A DNA stretch of 64,000 bases, taken from assembly GCA_020639255.1 (NCBI GenBank), contig JACKGZ010000001.1:558001-622000 (forward strand), written 5' to 3'. The DNA comes from Phycisphaera sp. (GTDB lineage Bacteria; Planctomycetota; Phycisphaerae; Phycisphaerales; UBA1924). Positions 41,497-49,866 of this stretch are shown one piece after another. The notes under the pieces were generated by a model that was not told where the DNA came from, made no database searches, and saw nothing but the letters and a program-made list of their open reading frames with translations. Made by a program: the position numbers and the translations under genes. Position 1 is the stretch's first letter. Each line of letters begins with the position of its first letter.

Positions 41497-42834
41497 TCAG
41501 GGAGATTCTGCATCAGTTTCGGGCCCGGGTGGGATCGCTTTCCCGTGCGGGTCGAGGTCGCCCGACTGCGTCGGGATCGCCGCGGGCTGGTCGACGTGCT
41601 CGAGAAGCTCGGCCGTCGCGTGGACATGGTCGGGCCTGAGCCCCGCCCGCTCGACGAGGTACCCCTCCCAGAGCCTGTGCCTGCGGATGAGTCCCTCGGC
41701 CCGCTCTCGCCCGGAGTCGGTCAATCCGAGCTTCGACGCTTCCGCACGCACAAGTCCGAGTTTCGTCGCACGCGCCACGGGCATACCCGCGGCATGCATG
41801 GGCTGAATCGGTACGAACGTTTCACCCGCCTCGGCGCTGCGATAGAGAAGTCCAAGCAGATCCTCGATCGCGATCCGCTCCGCGAGCCGGCGTTGGCGCA
41901 CAGCCCGCGCGATGAAGCCATGGCTGGGCGACGCAAAGCACACGAGCCCGAACACGAGCCCCGCGACGACCGTGATCATCCCCGCGATATTGAGCGCGTG
42001 CTCGGCACCAAGAGCCGTCGGCAGCTTCGCCCCCGCGAAGTACCCTGCGATCGCGCACAGGCCCGCGACCAGACCCGCGAGCATGATCTGCGTGCCGAGG
42101 CGGTCCGTGAGCATCCGCGCCGTCGCCGCCGGGCAGATGAGCATCGCGATGACCAGGATCGATCCGATCGCCTGGAACGAAGCGACCACCGCGAGCGCGA
42201 CGAGGAGCACGAGCGCCCCCTGCACGAGCCACGCGGGAATCCCCGCAGCCCTTGCCATCTGCGGATCGAACGTCGTGATGCGCAGCTCCTTGAAGAACGC
42301 CGCCACGAACGCGACCGCGATGACAAAGATCGCCCCGAGCGCCCAGAGCGCCGGTGGGATATCGGTGTCCGTGTACGTCGCGAGTTTGAGGTACGCCGAG
42401 GGATCCTTGGGCGCGTCCCACCACACCAGATACTCAACCTGCCCGTACAGCACGCACGATGCGTCGAGATCAATATCCCGCAGCGCCTCGGATTCGATGA
42501 GATACACACCGAGCGCGAACATCACCGAGAATACGACGCCCATCGCCGCCCCGGGTTCGACGCCACCCCAGCGCCGTACGAGCATTGTGAGTAGCACCGT
42601 CAGGCCCGCCGCGATGCCCGCGCCGATGAACATCGGCACCGGCGCGCGTGACTGGCTGATCATGAATGCGACCACGAGGCCGGGCAGCACCGCGTGCGAG
42701 ATCGCGTCGCCCATCAGGCTCTCGCGCTTGAGAACGAGATAGCTGCCAAGCACGCCGCAGGTGACAACCGCGAGCGTGCACGAGAGCAGCGCGACCAGAT
42801 CGCCCGCGATGAAATGGTGCCACGCCTCGCTCAT
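41497..42834 (-). CDS. Mn/Zn-type ABC transporter permease fused to a DtxR/MntR-like module
   Basis: A 445-residue protein. Residues 1 to about 290 are an ABC-3 (MntB/ZnuB-type) permease with eight or nine transmembrane helices (AVVTCGVLGSYLVLKRESLMGDAISHAVLPG is the classic start). The remaining 130 residues are a MntR-like wing plus dimerisation module: ERIAIEDLLGLLYR, then KLGLTDSGRERAEGLIRRHRLWEGYLVERAG and VHATAELLEHV. This matches the DtxR family's RHRLwE and VH.eAE.lEH landmarks. The fused module could sense metal on the cytoplasmic side and gate transport. It overlaps the previous permease gene by four bases. Confidence 0.85.
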   Translation of the reverse strand: MSEAWHHFIAGDLVALLSCTLAVVTCGVLGSYLVLKRESLMGDAISHAVLPGLVVAFMISQSRAPVPMFIGAGIAAGLTVLLTMLVRRWGGVEPGAAMGVVFSVMFALGVYLIESEALRDIDLDASCVLYGQVEYLVWWDAPKDPSAYLKLATYTDTDIPPALWALGAIFVIAVAFVAAFFKELRITTFDPQMARAAGIPAWLVQGALVLLVALAVVASFQAIGSILVIAMLICPAATARMLTDRLGTQIMLAGLVAGLCAIAGYFAGAKLPTALGAEHALNIAGMITVVAGLVFGLVCFASPSHGFIARAVRQRRLAERIAIEDLLGLLYRSAEAGETFVPIQPMHAAGMPVARATKLGLVRAEASKLGLTDSGRERAEGLIRRHRLWEGYLVERAGLRPDHVHATAELLEHVDQPAAIPTQSGDLDPHGKAIPPGPETDAESP

Positions 42835-44138
42835 GCCCCGGCGTCCTCGAGTTCGACGATGCGTTCGAGCTTCTGCACCAACTCATCCGAGAGTACGTGC
42901 TCGACCTGGTCGACCGACCAGTCGACGTGCGACGGCGCGATGTCCGCGTGCGTCGTCAGGTACGCCGACCACAGGCGGTGATTCCTGTTCAGCCTTGCGC
43001 CCTCGGCAAGCCCCGCGGGCGTCAGCATGTACGCATCGCCGATCGATCGCACGTATCCACGCACCCGGAGCAGCAGAAACACGAGCCGTCCTTTGATGCC
43101 GTGAGGCAGATTACGCACCGGCCCGATATTGGGCGAGGTGCCCTCTTCGCTGTGTTCCCAGAGTGTCTCGATCGTGTGATCCGTGAGAATGCGCACGCGT
43201 GAACGCACCCGCCCGACCGCGCCGGCGATGATGCCTCGTCTTGGTGCACAGAGCATGCTCAGTGCGAACAGCGAGCCCGCCGTCAGCACGATCACCGCGC
43301 CCGCGGGCCTGCCCGGCGCCAGCGCCGACATCGCCGTCCCGATCGAGCCCGAGACGCCCCCGATCACAGCCGAGATCGCCACGATCCGGCCAAGATGATC
43401 GCTCCAGAACCGCGCAGCAGCGGGGGGGATCGTGATCATCGCCACGACCAGAAGCAATCCCACGGCTCTCAAACCAGCCACGCTCACCACGATGATCAGC
43501 CCCAGCAGCAAGAGATCGACAATCTGCACGGGCCAGCCCGTTGCTCGCGCGTACGTGTCGTTGAAGCACACGAGCGTGAGCTGCTTGCGCAGCACGAATG
43601 TCACGATGAGCACGAAGAGCGCGATGAAACCCATCGCCCGCGCGTCGGCGGCCAGCATCGAGGCCGTGTGCCCGAAGATGAACGTTGCGAGCCCGCCCTG
43701 CGTGCCCGACTCCATGTTCTGCACCACACCCAGCAACACCACGCCCACGCCGAAGAACACGCTCAGCACGATCCCGATCGCCGCGTCTTCGCGCAGGCGC
43801 GTGCGGTGCGCGATGAGCTGGATCATCCACGCCCCGAGCGCCCCAGCCAGCGCCGCCCCAACAAGCAGCCAGGGCCCCTCGCGCACCGGCACACCCAGCA
43901 TCGTCCCCACGATAAACGCGCCCGCCACACCCGGGAGCGTCGCGTGCCCGATCGCGTCGGCGGTCAGCGATCGTTTGCGCAACAGGGCGAACACCCCGAC
44001 TAGACCCGCCGCGACGCCGAAGAGCCCGGACGCGACGACCACGACCGTCGTGTTCGACGCCTGACCTGTGAAAAGCTTTGGCAGCTCGACGATCGTCTTC
44101 TGAAGGATCCCGAGCAGGCTGGTCGTGTCGGCGTTCAC
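42831..44138 (-). CDS. Mn/Zn-type ABC transporter permease fused to a DtxR/MntR-like module (second copy)
   Basis: A 435-residue second permease with the ABC-3 signature (GLVGVFALLRKRSLTADAIGHATLPGVAGAF) and multiple transmembrane helices to about residue 300. Its C-terminal 130 residues also read as a diverged DtxR/MntR module: IETLWEHSEEG, YMLTPAGLAEGARLNRNHRLWSAYLTTHAD, then VDWSVDQVEHVLSDELVQKLERI. The GTG start at 44138 overlaps the ATPase stop. The two permeases are only distantly alike, so this is a heterodimeric transporter rather than a recent duplication. Expression is coupled to the whole operon. Confidence 0.85.
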   Translation of the reverse strand: MNADTTSLLGILQKTIVELPKLFTGQASNTTVVVVASGLFGVAAGLVGVFALLRKRSLTADAIGHATLPGVAGAFIVGTMLGVPVREGPWLLVGAALAGALGAWMIQLIAHRTRLREDAAIGIVLSVFFGVGVVLLGVVQNMESGTQGGLATFIFGHTASMLAADARAMGFIALFVLIVTFVLRKQLTLVCFNDTYARATGWPVQIVDLLLLGLIIVVSVAGLRAVGLLLVVAMITIPPAAARFWSDHLGRIVAISAVIGGVSGSIGTAMSALAPGRPAGAVIVLTAGSLFALSMLCAPRRGIIAGAVGRVRSRVRILTDHTIETLWEHSEEGTSPNIGPVRNLPHGIKGRLVFLLLRVRGYVRSIGDAYMLTPAGLAEGARLNRNHRLWSAYLTTHADIAPSHVDWSVDQVEHVLSDELVQKLERIVELEDAGA

Positions 44139-44959
44139 CGCGTCGGCCCCATCTGTGCGATCGCTTCACCTGCTTGTTCGAGCAGTGTCAGACGTCCGCC
44201 GTAGGACTTGACGAGGTTCTCTTGCGTCAGTGTCTGGCTTGTGGGCCCGACCGCGACGACGCGCATGTTGAGCAGGAGTGCGTAGTCGAAGTACGAGCCC
44301 ACGGTCTGCAGGTCGTGGTGCACGCAGATGATCGTCTTGCCCTCACGCTGGAGATCGCGCAGCACGCCGATGATCGCCCGCTCCGTCGCCGCGTCCACGC
44401 CCGCGAAGGGCTCGTCCATGAAGTACAGCTCGGCCTCCTGCGCCAAGGCCCGCGCCAGGAACACCCGCTGCTGCTGACCGCCCGAGAGCTTGCCGATCTG
44501 CCTGTGCGACAACTCCTTCATCCCCACGCGCTCAAGGCACGCCATCGCCGCAGCCTTGTGCGTCTTGCTCACGCGCCGAAGCCAACCGACCTTGCGGTAC
44601 CGCCCCATGCACACGACATCGAGCGCCGAAACCGGGAAGTCCCAGTCCACGCTCTCGCGCTGGGGCACGTACCCGATCCGCGACCGCGCGCGGCGCAAGG
44701 GCTCGCCCCAGAACTCCACCTCGCCGGCCGCCGCGGGGATGAGGCCCAGGCACGCCTTGATGAGCGTGCTCTTGCCCGCGCCGTTTGGGCCCACGATCGC
44801 CATGAGCGAGGCCGGCGGCACGTCGAAGTCGACGTCCCACAACACGGGCTTGCGGTGGTACGCCACCGTCAGCGCGTGCACCGACAGCGGGCTCTCGGCC
44901 GAGTGCTCCGGGTGCGCAGTCAGCGCGCTCGTCGTCAGTTGTGGAGTCGTCGCGTTCAC
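44135..44959 (-). CDS. Mn/Zn ABC transporter ATP-binding protein
   Basis: A 274-residue ATPase for the two permeases. Motifs: Walker A IVGPNGAGKSTLIKA, Q-loop GYVPQRESVDWDFPVSALDVV (characteristic of Mn/Zn importers), signature LSGGQQQRVFLARAL, Walker B LYFMDEPFAGVD and the switch His in VHHDL. It begins with GTG at 44959, overlapping the stop of the binding-protein gene (GTGA), and ends in a GTGA overlap with the permease. A 25-residue Thr/Ser-rich N-terminal extension precedes the ATPase core. Confidence 0.93.
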   Translation of the reverse strand: MNATTPQLTTSALTAHPEHSAESPLSVHALTVAYHRKPVLWDVDFDVPPASLMAIVGPNGAGKSTLIKACLGLIPAAAGEVEFWGEPLRRARSRIGYVPQRESVDWDFPVSALDVVCMGRYRKVGWLRRVSKTHKAAAMACLERVGMKELSHRQIGKLSGGQQQRVFLARALAQEAELYFMDEPFAGVDAATERAIIGVLRDLQREGKTIICVHHDLQTVGSYFDYALLLNMRVVAVGPTSQTLTQENLVKSYGGRLTLLEQAGEAIAQMGPTR

Positions 44960-45942
44960 TGCCCGCCCAGCTTTCCCTGCATGCCGTCTTCAGGGGCCTC
45001 GCCCCCGAGCGCCCGAGCGATGGTCGTGACGTTGTGATCGATCATGCCGATGTACGTGCCCTCGTAGGTGCCAGCCTTGCCCATTGCGTCGCTGAAAAGC
45101 GTGCCGCCGATCGTCACAGTGTGCCCGCGGGCTTTGGCGCCCTCGACGAGGGCCTTGATGTTGCGTTCAGCGACGGTCGACTCGACGAACACCGCCGGGA
45201 TCTGGCGCGAGACGAGCAGGTCCACGAGCCGCTCGATGTCGCGCACGCCGGCTTCCGACTCGGTCGAGATGCCCTGGATGCCCACGACTTCGAGCCCGTA
45301 CCGACGCCCCATGTAGTTGAACGCGTCGTGTGCCGTCACGAGCACGCGTTGATTCTCGGGGATCGAGCCGAGCACGTCGGACGCGTACGTATTGAGTGCA
45401 TCGAGCCTCTCTTGATACGCTCGGAGCGAGGCCACAAACTCAGCCTCGTGCTCGGGTTCGAGTTCACTCATCGCCTTGGCAATGCGTCCCGCCGCGAGTG
45501 TCCACATCGCCGGGTCCATCCAGACGTGCGGGTCGGGGTGTCCCTCGAATTGCTCGGGCTTGAGCAGTTCGTATTTTTCGATGTAATCGGTCACCGCGAC
45601 AACCGCGCGGTCGCCGGTTGCTGCACGCACGAGCGTGTCGGTCATCCGCCCCTCGAGCAACAACCCGTTGTAGAGCACCAGGTCGGCTTCCATCAGCTTC
45701 TGGATGTCCGTGCGCGTCGGCGCGTAGAGGTGTGGGTCCACACCCGCGCCCATGAGCTGCTCTACGTCGGCGTGCTCGCCGGCGATCTCGCGCGCAACGT
45801 CGGCGATCATCCCTGTCGTTGCGACCACGCTCGGTTTGGCGTTGATGCCACCACCCCCAGCGGGTTCTTCGGAGCACCCGCTCAGAAGGATCAAAGCAGA
45901 ACACCACAGGACAACGCGTGTGATCGTCAAGAGAATGGGCAT
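44956..45942 (-). CDS. Mn/Zn ABC transporter substrate-binding lipoprotein
   Basis: A 328-residue cluster A-I binding protein. The ATG at 45942 gives a lipoprotein signal with lipobox LLSGCS. The four metal ligands of the family are visible: His in DPHLYAPTRTD, His in HPDPHVWMDP, Glu in VFVESTVAERN and Asp in TLFSDAMGKAG. There is no His-rich loop between the second and third strands, which favours manganese or iron over zinc, as does the MntR-type regulator. It delivers metal to the permease pair. The gene begins just below the 18-bp palindrome that is probably its operator. Confidence 0.92.
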   Translation of the reverse strand: MPILLTITRVVLWCSALILLSGCSEEPAGGGGINAKPSVVATTGMIADVAREIAGEHADVEQLMGAGVDPHLYAPTRTDIQKLMEADLVLYNGLLLEGRMTDTLVRAATGDRAVVAVTDYIEKYELLKPEQFEGHPDPHVWMDPAMWTLAAGRIAKAMSELEPEHEAEFVASLRAYQERLDALNTYASDVLGSIPENQRVLVTAHDAFNYMGRRYGLEVVGIQGISTESEAGVRDIERLVDLLVSRQIPAVFVESTVAERNIKALVEGAKARGHTVTIGGTLFSDAMGKAGTYEGTYIGMIDHNVTTIARALGGEAPEDGMQGKLGGQ

Positions 45943-45949
45943 GACCAAA

Positions 45950-45967
45950 CCGTAGCATAGGCTACGG
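45950..45967 (-). promoter_or_regulatory. Palindromic operator, probable MntR box
   Basis: Perfect palindrome CCGTAGC-ATAG-GCTACGG (7-bp arms, 4-base spacer), 7 bases upstream of the binding-protein ATG and downstream of the MntR-type gene. Position and symmetry fit a DtxR/MntR-family operator that represses the transporter when metal is plentiful. Confidence 0.65.
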
Positions 45968-46019
45968 ATTTCGTCAACCCGATCTCGATCCCCGCTCGCA
46001 TCTCGGCACACGCCCGGCC

Positions 46020-46466
46020 TTACGACCCCTGTTTGCGCACAAAGTCCGCGAACACCCGGAGCGTCTTGGGGCTCACGTGGTGTTCGATCCCCTCGGCATC
46101 GATCTCAGCGGTCGTCGGGTCGAGCCCGAGTGCCAGAAGAAACCGAACGACCACCTCGTGACGATCACGCGAGGACTCGGCCAGTTTGCGACCTGTGGGT
46201 GTGAGCCGGACGGGCTTGTACGGCTCGGTCAGCACATACCCGTCACGCACGAGCCTGCCGACATTACGGCTGACTGTGACATGACTTACGCCAAAGTGCT
46301 GAGCGAGATCGGCGACACGACAAGACCCGCGATCCGCGATGATCCCCGCGATCGCTTCGACGTAGTCCTCGGCCATTTCGGCGGAATGGGCTTCTCGGAC
46401 CCGCTCGTGGCGAGCAGCCCCGGCTACTCGAGCCCGATCAGGCTTTGACGCTCCACGATTCGGCAT
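46020..46466 (-). CDS. mntR: MntR-type (DtxR family) metal-dependent repressor
   Basis: A 148-residue repressor. The winged helix shows MAEDYVEAIAGIIADRGSCRVADLAQHFGVSHVTVSRNVGRLVRDGYV, followed by PYKPVRLTPTGRKLAESSRDRHEVVVRFLLALGLDPTTAEIDAEGIEHHVSPKTLRVF. The latter contains the paired Glu/His ligands of the MntR binuclear Mn site (RHEVV and EGIEHH). A 30-residue basic N-terminal extension is present, as in E. coli MntR. It lies 77 bases upstream of the transporter operon on the same strand and would repress it through the palindrome at 45950-45967. Confidence 0.93.
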   Translation of the reverse strand: MPNRGASKPDRARVAGAARHERVREAHSAEMAEDYVEAIAGIIADRGSCRVADLAQHFGVSHVTVSRNVGRLVRDGYVLTEPYKPVRLTPTGRKLAESSRDRHEVVVRFLLALGLDPTTAEIDAEGIEHHVSPKTLRVFADFVRKQGS

Positions 46467-46533
46467 GCGGCCCCCTTCTCGGTGATCGGACGCAGTTTAG
46501 ATGGCAGGCACGGCATCCTGTGCAATTGATAAG

Positions 46534-46561
46534 TTGACATATAAATATAGTAATCTATATC
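46534..46561 (+). promoter_or_regulatory. Promoter of the Rrf2-family gene with overlapping dyad
   Basis: Consensus -35 TTGACA (46534-46539), 16-base spacer, -10 TATATC (46556-46561). A perfect dyad ATATAG-TAAT-CTATAT (46545-46560) covers the spacer and -10. This placement is typical of autorepression by the Rrf2-family product encoded 11 bases downstream. Confidence 0.75.
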
Positions 46562-46571
46562 ATCGCGTACG

Positions 46572-46952
46572 ATGGTCTCACAAACGGCTGAGTACGCCCT
46601 CCATGCCGTGCTGTTCCTTGCCAACGCGGGGGGCGGGCCTGCTGTCGCACAGGACATCTCTGAGGCGACCGGGGTGCCCAAGGGATACCTCCACAAGATC
46701 CTCCGCAGACTCGGGAAGGCCGGCATCCTTGGATCACAGCGGGGTGTGGGCGGCGGCTATGTTCTGCTGAAACCGGCGAGCCAGATCTCCGTGCTCCAGG
46801 TCATCAAGGCAACAACGGGTTCGACAAAGGCAAACACCACGATCGCCGACGGCCAAGACCCGATACACCGATTGATCGAGAGAGCCTCGGGGCGTGTCGA
46901 TGACATCTTTCAATCGACATCGATGCAGGATCTCGTCGAGACCGCTCCCTAA
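46572..46952 (+). CDS. Rrf2-family transcriptional regulator lacking cysteines
   Basis: A 126-residue winged-helix regulator: VSQTAEYALHAVLFLA, the recognition region ATGVPKGYLHKILRRLGKAGIL and the wing SQRGVGGGYVLLKPA are textbook Rrf2. IscR, NsrR and RirA bind Fe-S clusters through three Cys in the second half; this protein has none, so it cannot hold such a cluster and must sense something else or act constitutively. The promoter dyad suggests autoregulation. Its TAA overlaps the stop of the convergent GGDEF-EAL gene by three to four bases. Confidence 0.9.
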   Translation: MVSQTAEYALHAVLFLANAGGGPAVAQDISEATGVPKGYLHKILRRLGKAGILGSQRGVGGGYVLLKPASQISVLQVIKATTGSTKANTTIADGQDPIHRLIERASGRVDDIFQSTSMQDLVETAP

Positions 46953-49057
46953 GCAGCCTCGCGTTTCGATCCTCTCCTCGCGGCGTTCTCTTGGATCGCG
47001 TTGAGAAGCGGCAGGTTCTCGATCCACCGGCCCAGACCAGAGGCACCGAGTTCGAGCGCTTCGGGTAGGCCCATTGCTTCGGCGAAGACCCAGCCTTGCC
47101 CCAGATCGCACCCGAGTTCGAGTAGGAGATCGAGCTCGTCCTCGGTCTCGATGCCCTCACACACCGCGGGCACACCGAGGCTTTGCGCCATCTCAATCAT
47201 TGTCGAGAGAATCGCGCGTCGGGTCTGATCATCCCGCCCGCTCTGGAGGAAACGTCTGTCGATCTTGAGCTGATCGAGCGGGAACTGTTCGATGCACGAG
47301 AACGAGGAATCACCCGTGCCGAAGTCATCGACCACGGTCTGCACGCCGAGCGAACGGAGGCCCTTCAGCACGGGCACGACCGCGATCTGGTGCTTCACAC
47401 AGATGCTTTCGGTCACTTCGACCTTGATCAACGACGGCTTGATCCCGGCTTCGGCAAGGATGTCGGCCATCTTCTCGACGAACCGACCCGAGAGCAGCTC
47501 ACGCTTCGAGTGATTCACCGCGACCGTGATCGGCCTGGCATCACCCGTCACTTCCTGCAGCAGCTTCGCCGCGTTGCACGCTTGACGCAGCACAAACTCG
47601 CCGATCTGATCGATCAGACCGAGTTCTTCGGCCATCGGGATAAACAGGTCAGGGTAAACGTTCCCGCGAGTGTGGTGGTTCCACCGGATGAGCGACTCGA
47701 ACGAGTGCACCTCGCCGGTACGCAGATCGATGATCGGCTGGTACGCAACCTCGAATTCGCCGTTCTCAACGGCTGCACGGAGGTCGGTCTCAAGCGTTGC
47801 AGCCGAGAGCGCGCGGTCACGCAAGCCCTGGTCGAAGACGACGAAGCGTCCCTTGCCTGCATCCTTTGCGGCGTACATCGCCATGTCGGCGTCGCGGAGA
47901 AGCTCCTCGGCGCGCCTGTAGCCGCCGTTGTCGACCACGAGTCCGACGCTTGCCGTCGAAACGATCGATTGCTCACGGATGTGGTGCGGCTCGCGGAATC
48001 GATCGACGAGATGGGCCGCGAAGTCCTGCGCTTCGGACTCATCGCAGAGCCCCTCGATCAGCACGACGAATTCGTCGCCGCCCAGGCGAGCAGCCAGCGA
48101 TTCCATGCGTGATTCGGGCCGGCTTCGGAGCGCATCACGGAGTCGATCGGCGATGCTGCGGAGCAGTTCGTCACCGACATCGTGCCCGAGGCTGTCGTTG
48201 ATCACCTTGAACCGGTCGAAGTCGATGTAGTACAACGCGAGCCCACGCCCCGGCTTCATCATGGCCTTATGCACGAACTTGGCGAGCGTGGCCTTGAGCT
48301 GGGTTCTGTTGGCGAGTCCGGTCAGCGGGTCGGTGTGCGCCTCTCGGCGGAGCGCGTCCTCGATGCGTCTGCGATCGGTGATGTCGGCGATCGTCATCGT
48401 GACCCCGCTTGGGAAGGCGACCGCGCGGATCTCATACCACTGCGTGTGCTTGCCGTCGAAACGCCGCTCGTCCTGGCAGGGGAGGCTCGTGGCCATCGAT
48501 TCGCGAGCAATCCCGGAGATCCACGGGTACAGCTGCGACGGGCAATACCGCTCGAGTCGCGATCCGATCAGCTTGGACGCCGGGGCGCCGAAAAGCTGCT
48601 CGATCGCGCCGTTCACCATGGTCACCGTGAACACCATGCCGTTGGGTGTCGGCTCGGCCTTCATGACGAGCTTGGCGCCCAGCGCACTGCGGAGCATGCT
48701 CTCTGTGATGCTGCGCGCGTTGTGCAGGTCGAGTGATTTGGTCTCGAGGATCCGCCGGATCGGAGTTTCGGGGATCGTCATCATCACCGGCCGACGCGAG
48801 TAGAAAAGCAAGCCCAGACCCGCGATCGCCAGTCCGAAGAGCACGACCAGACTCGGATTGTTTGCGGGAACGTGTTCGGTGCGGATGAGCGACTCAATGG
48901 TCGAGGCACCGGCGGTGTACGTCAGGACCGCGAGCGCTACAAGTCCCAGAAGCGTGCCGGGTGTCCGCTTGGCGGGCTCGAACCACGCCGCCAGGAACGC
49001 GAGCACGAACGCGACCGATGCGGTCGCCGCGCACAGTGATGGTACTTCATTCAGCAT
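46949..49057 (-). CDS. Membrane-associated PAS-GGDEF-EAL cyclic-di-GMP protein
   Basis: A 702-residue protein from the ATG at 49057: three N-terminal hydrophobic segments (to about residue 90), a PAS domain (about 110-230; IEQLFGAPASKLIGSRLERYC), a GGDEF domain with intact RLGGDEFVVL, and an EAL domain. In the EAL domain the signature is FESLIRW (ESL instead of EAL), but other catalytic residues are kept: VNHS, VEVTES, DDFGTGDSSF, LKIDRRF and EGIET. The product-inhibition site before GGDEF reads Arg-Met-Glu-Ser instead of RxxD, so feedback inhibition is unlikely. It may both make and degrade cyclic di-GMP. A TTG start at 49087 is possible. Confidence 0.92.
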   Translation of the reverse strand: MLNEVPSLCAATASVAFVLAFLAAWFEPAKRTPGTLLGLVALAVLTYTAGASTIESLIRTEHVPANNPSLVVLFGLAIAGLGLLFYSRRPVMMTIPETPIRRILETKSLDLHNARSITESMLRSALGAKLVMKAEPTPNGMVFTVTMVNGAIEQLFGAPASKLIGSRLERYCPSQLYPWISGIARESMATSLPCQDERRFDGKHTQWYEIRAVAFPSGVTMTIADITDRRRIEDALRREAHTDPLTGLANRTQLKATLAKFVHKAMMKPGRGLALYYIDFDRFKVINDSLGHDVGDELLRSIADRLRDALRSRPESRMESLAARLGGDEFVVLIEGLCDESEAQDFAAHLVDRFREPHHIREQSIVSTASVGLVVDNGGYRRAEELLRDADMAMYAAKDAGKGRFVVFDQGLRDRALSAATLETDLRAAVENGEFEVAYQPIIDLRTGEVHSFESLIRWNHHTRGNVYPDLFIPMAEELGLIDQIGEFVLRQACNAAKLLQEVTGDARPITVAVNHSKRELLSGRFVEKMADILAEAGIKPSLIKVEVTESICVKHQIAVVPVLKGLRSLGVQTVVDDFGTGDSSFSCIEQFPLDQLKIDRRFLQSGRDDQTRRAILSTMIEMAQSLGVPAVCEGIETEDELDLLLELGCDLGQGWVFAEAMGLPEALELGASGLGRWIENLPLLNAIQENAARRGSKREAA

Positions 49058-49175
49058 GCAGTTCTGCCCGCCTCGATGTTTCTTCAAGAGGGGCTATCGG
49101 CAGTGTGGAATGACCCATTCAGTTCGATCAGGGTATCTCTGGATGTTCACGTCATCGCCGGAAGTGGGTATGTCC

Positions 49176-49210
49176 AAAAAAGCAGACGGCCCACCTAAAG
49201 TGGGGCCGCC
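49176..49210 (-). terminator. Rho-independent terminator after tRNA-Ala
   Basis: GC-rich stem of about 10 bp with one bulged base (49185-49194 with 49200-49210), loop TTTAG, and on the minus strand TGCTTTTTT. It lies 9 bases beyond the tRNA. Confidence 0.82.
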
Positions 49211-49218
49211 TCATGGAG

Positions 49219-49291
49219 TGGAACGGAGCGGAGTCGAACCGCCGACCTACGCATTGCGAACGCGTCGCTCTACCAACTGAGCTACCGCCCC
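49219..49291 (-). tRNA. tRNA-Ala (CGC)
   Basis: Minus-strand cloverleaf of 73 nt: acceptor GGGGCGG pairs with CCGTTCC and contains the G3-U70 pair that identifies alanine tRNAs; D arm with AGCTCAGTTGGTAGAGC; anticodon loop TTCGCAA, anticodon CGC; T arm CGGTTCGACTCCG; discriminator A. CCA is not encoded. Confidence 0.95.
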
Positions 49292-49399
49292 AGATGTGCA
49301 TAGATCATAGGCCCATGCGGGGCGAGGGCTCAAATGCCCGTGCTCACCTCTCTACCATCGAGTGTGCCCGGACTGGGCCCAGTCACGGAAGGACCGAAT

Positions 49400-49585
49400 A
49401 TGCGCGCCGAAACCATGCTCGCCGAGCTCAACCGTCTCCGCAAAGACCTCGACGAGGACGGCTCCGATATCGAGTGGCTCACGCTGCACCACGCGTTCTG
49501 CTTCATCTCGTACAAGATGGGGGACTTTCAGGCCTACCTCAACGAGCAGGCCGAGAAGGGGGCGTTCGAGGAATTTGAGGGCTAG
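49400..49585 (+). CDS. Small conserved-looking acidic protein, unknown function
   Basis: A 61-residue ORF from ATG 49400, preceded by GGAAGGA at good spacing. The sequence begins Met-Arg-Ala-Glu-Thr-Met, has a helical charged first half (LAELNRLRKDLDEDG), an aromatic centre (WLTLHHAFCFISYKMGDFQAYL) and an acidic end (EKGAFEEFEG). The good ribosome binding site and codon use suggest it is real. No family is recognised. It stands between the divergent tRNA-Ala and the structured RNA region. Confidence 0.65.
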   Translation: MRAETMLAELNRLRKDLDEDGSDIEWLTLHHAFCFISYKMGDFQAYLNEQAEKGAFEEFEG

Positions 49586-49866
49586 TCGACAGCATCTCCC
49601 CAATAGCGGTGCATTTTGATTGTCTCGTGCATCATGTTTGAAACCGCGGGGGTAGTTTTTGCGATACATTGTCTATGGCGGGCGGCAGGCCCGGAAGAAC
49701 GGCCCGGCGAACCCGGGCACCGGCTCCAGACCGGCCCGCCACGACCGACGCCCACACCCGGCGTCGGGCGATGAGCCCGGGGTGACGGCCCCGGGGAAAG
49801 ACACCCGGCGGCGGCCCGTACAAGCCGCGTCGGCTGGGACGGTTCATCGAGAAGGGAGGTGGTCCA

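Noticed and set aside
49213..49578. Plus-strand ORF beginning with ESNRRPTHCERVALPTELPP
   Set aside because: It is the known spurious translation of the antisense strand of a tRNA; the sequence is tRNA-Ala.
49680..49740. Possible SRP RNA (CAGGCCCGGAAGAACGG resembles the SRP apical loop)
   Set aside because: The GGAA tetraloop is not closed by the required stem and the conserved AGCAGCC strand is missing.
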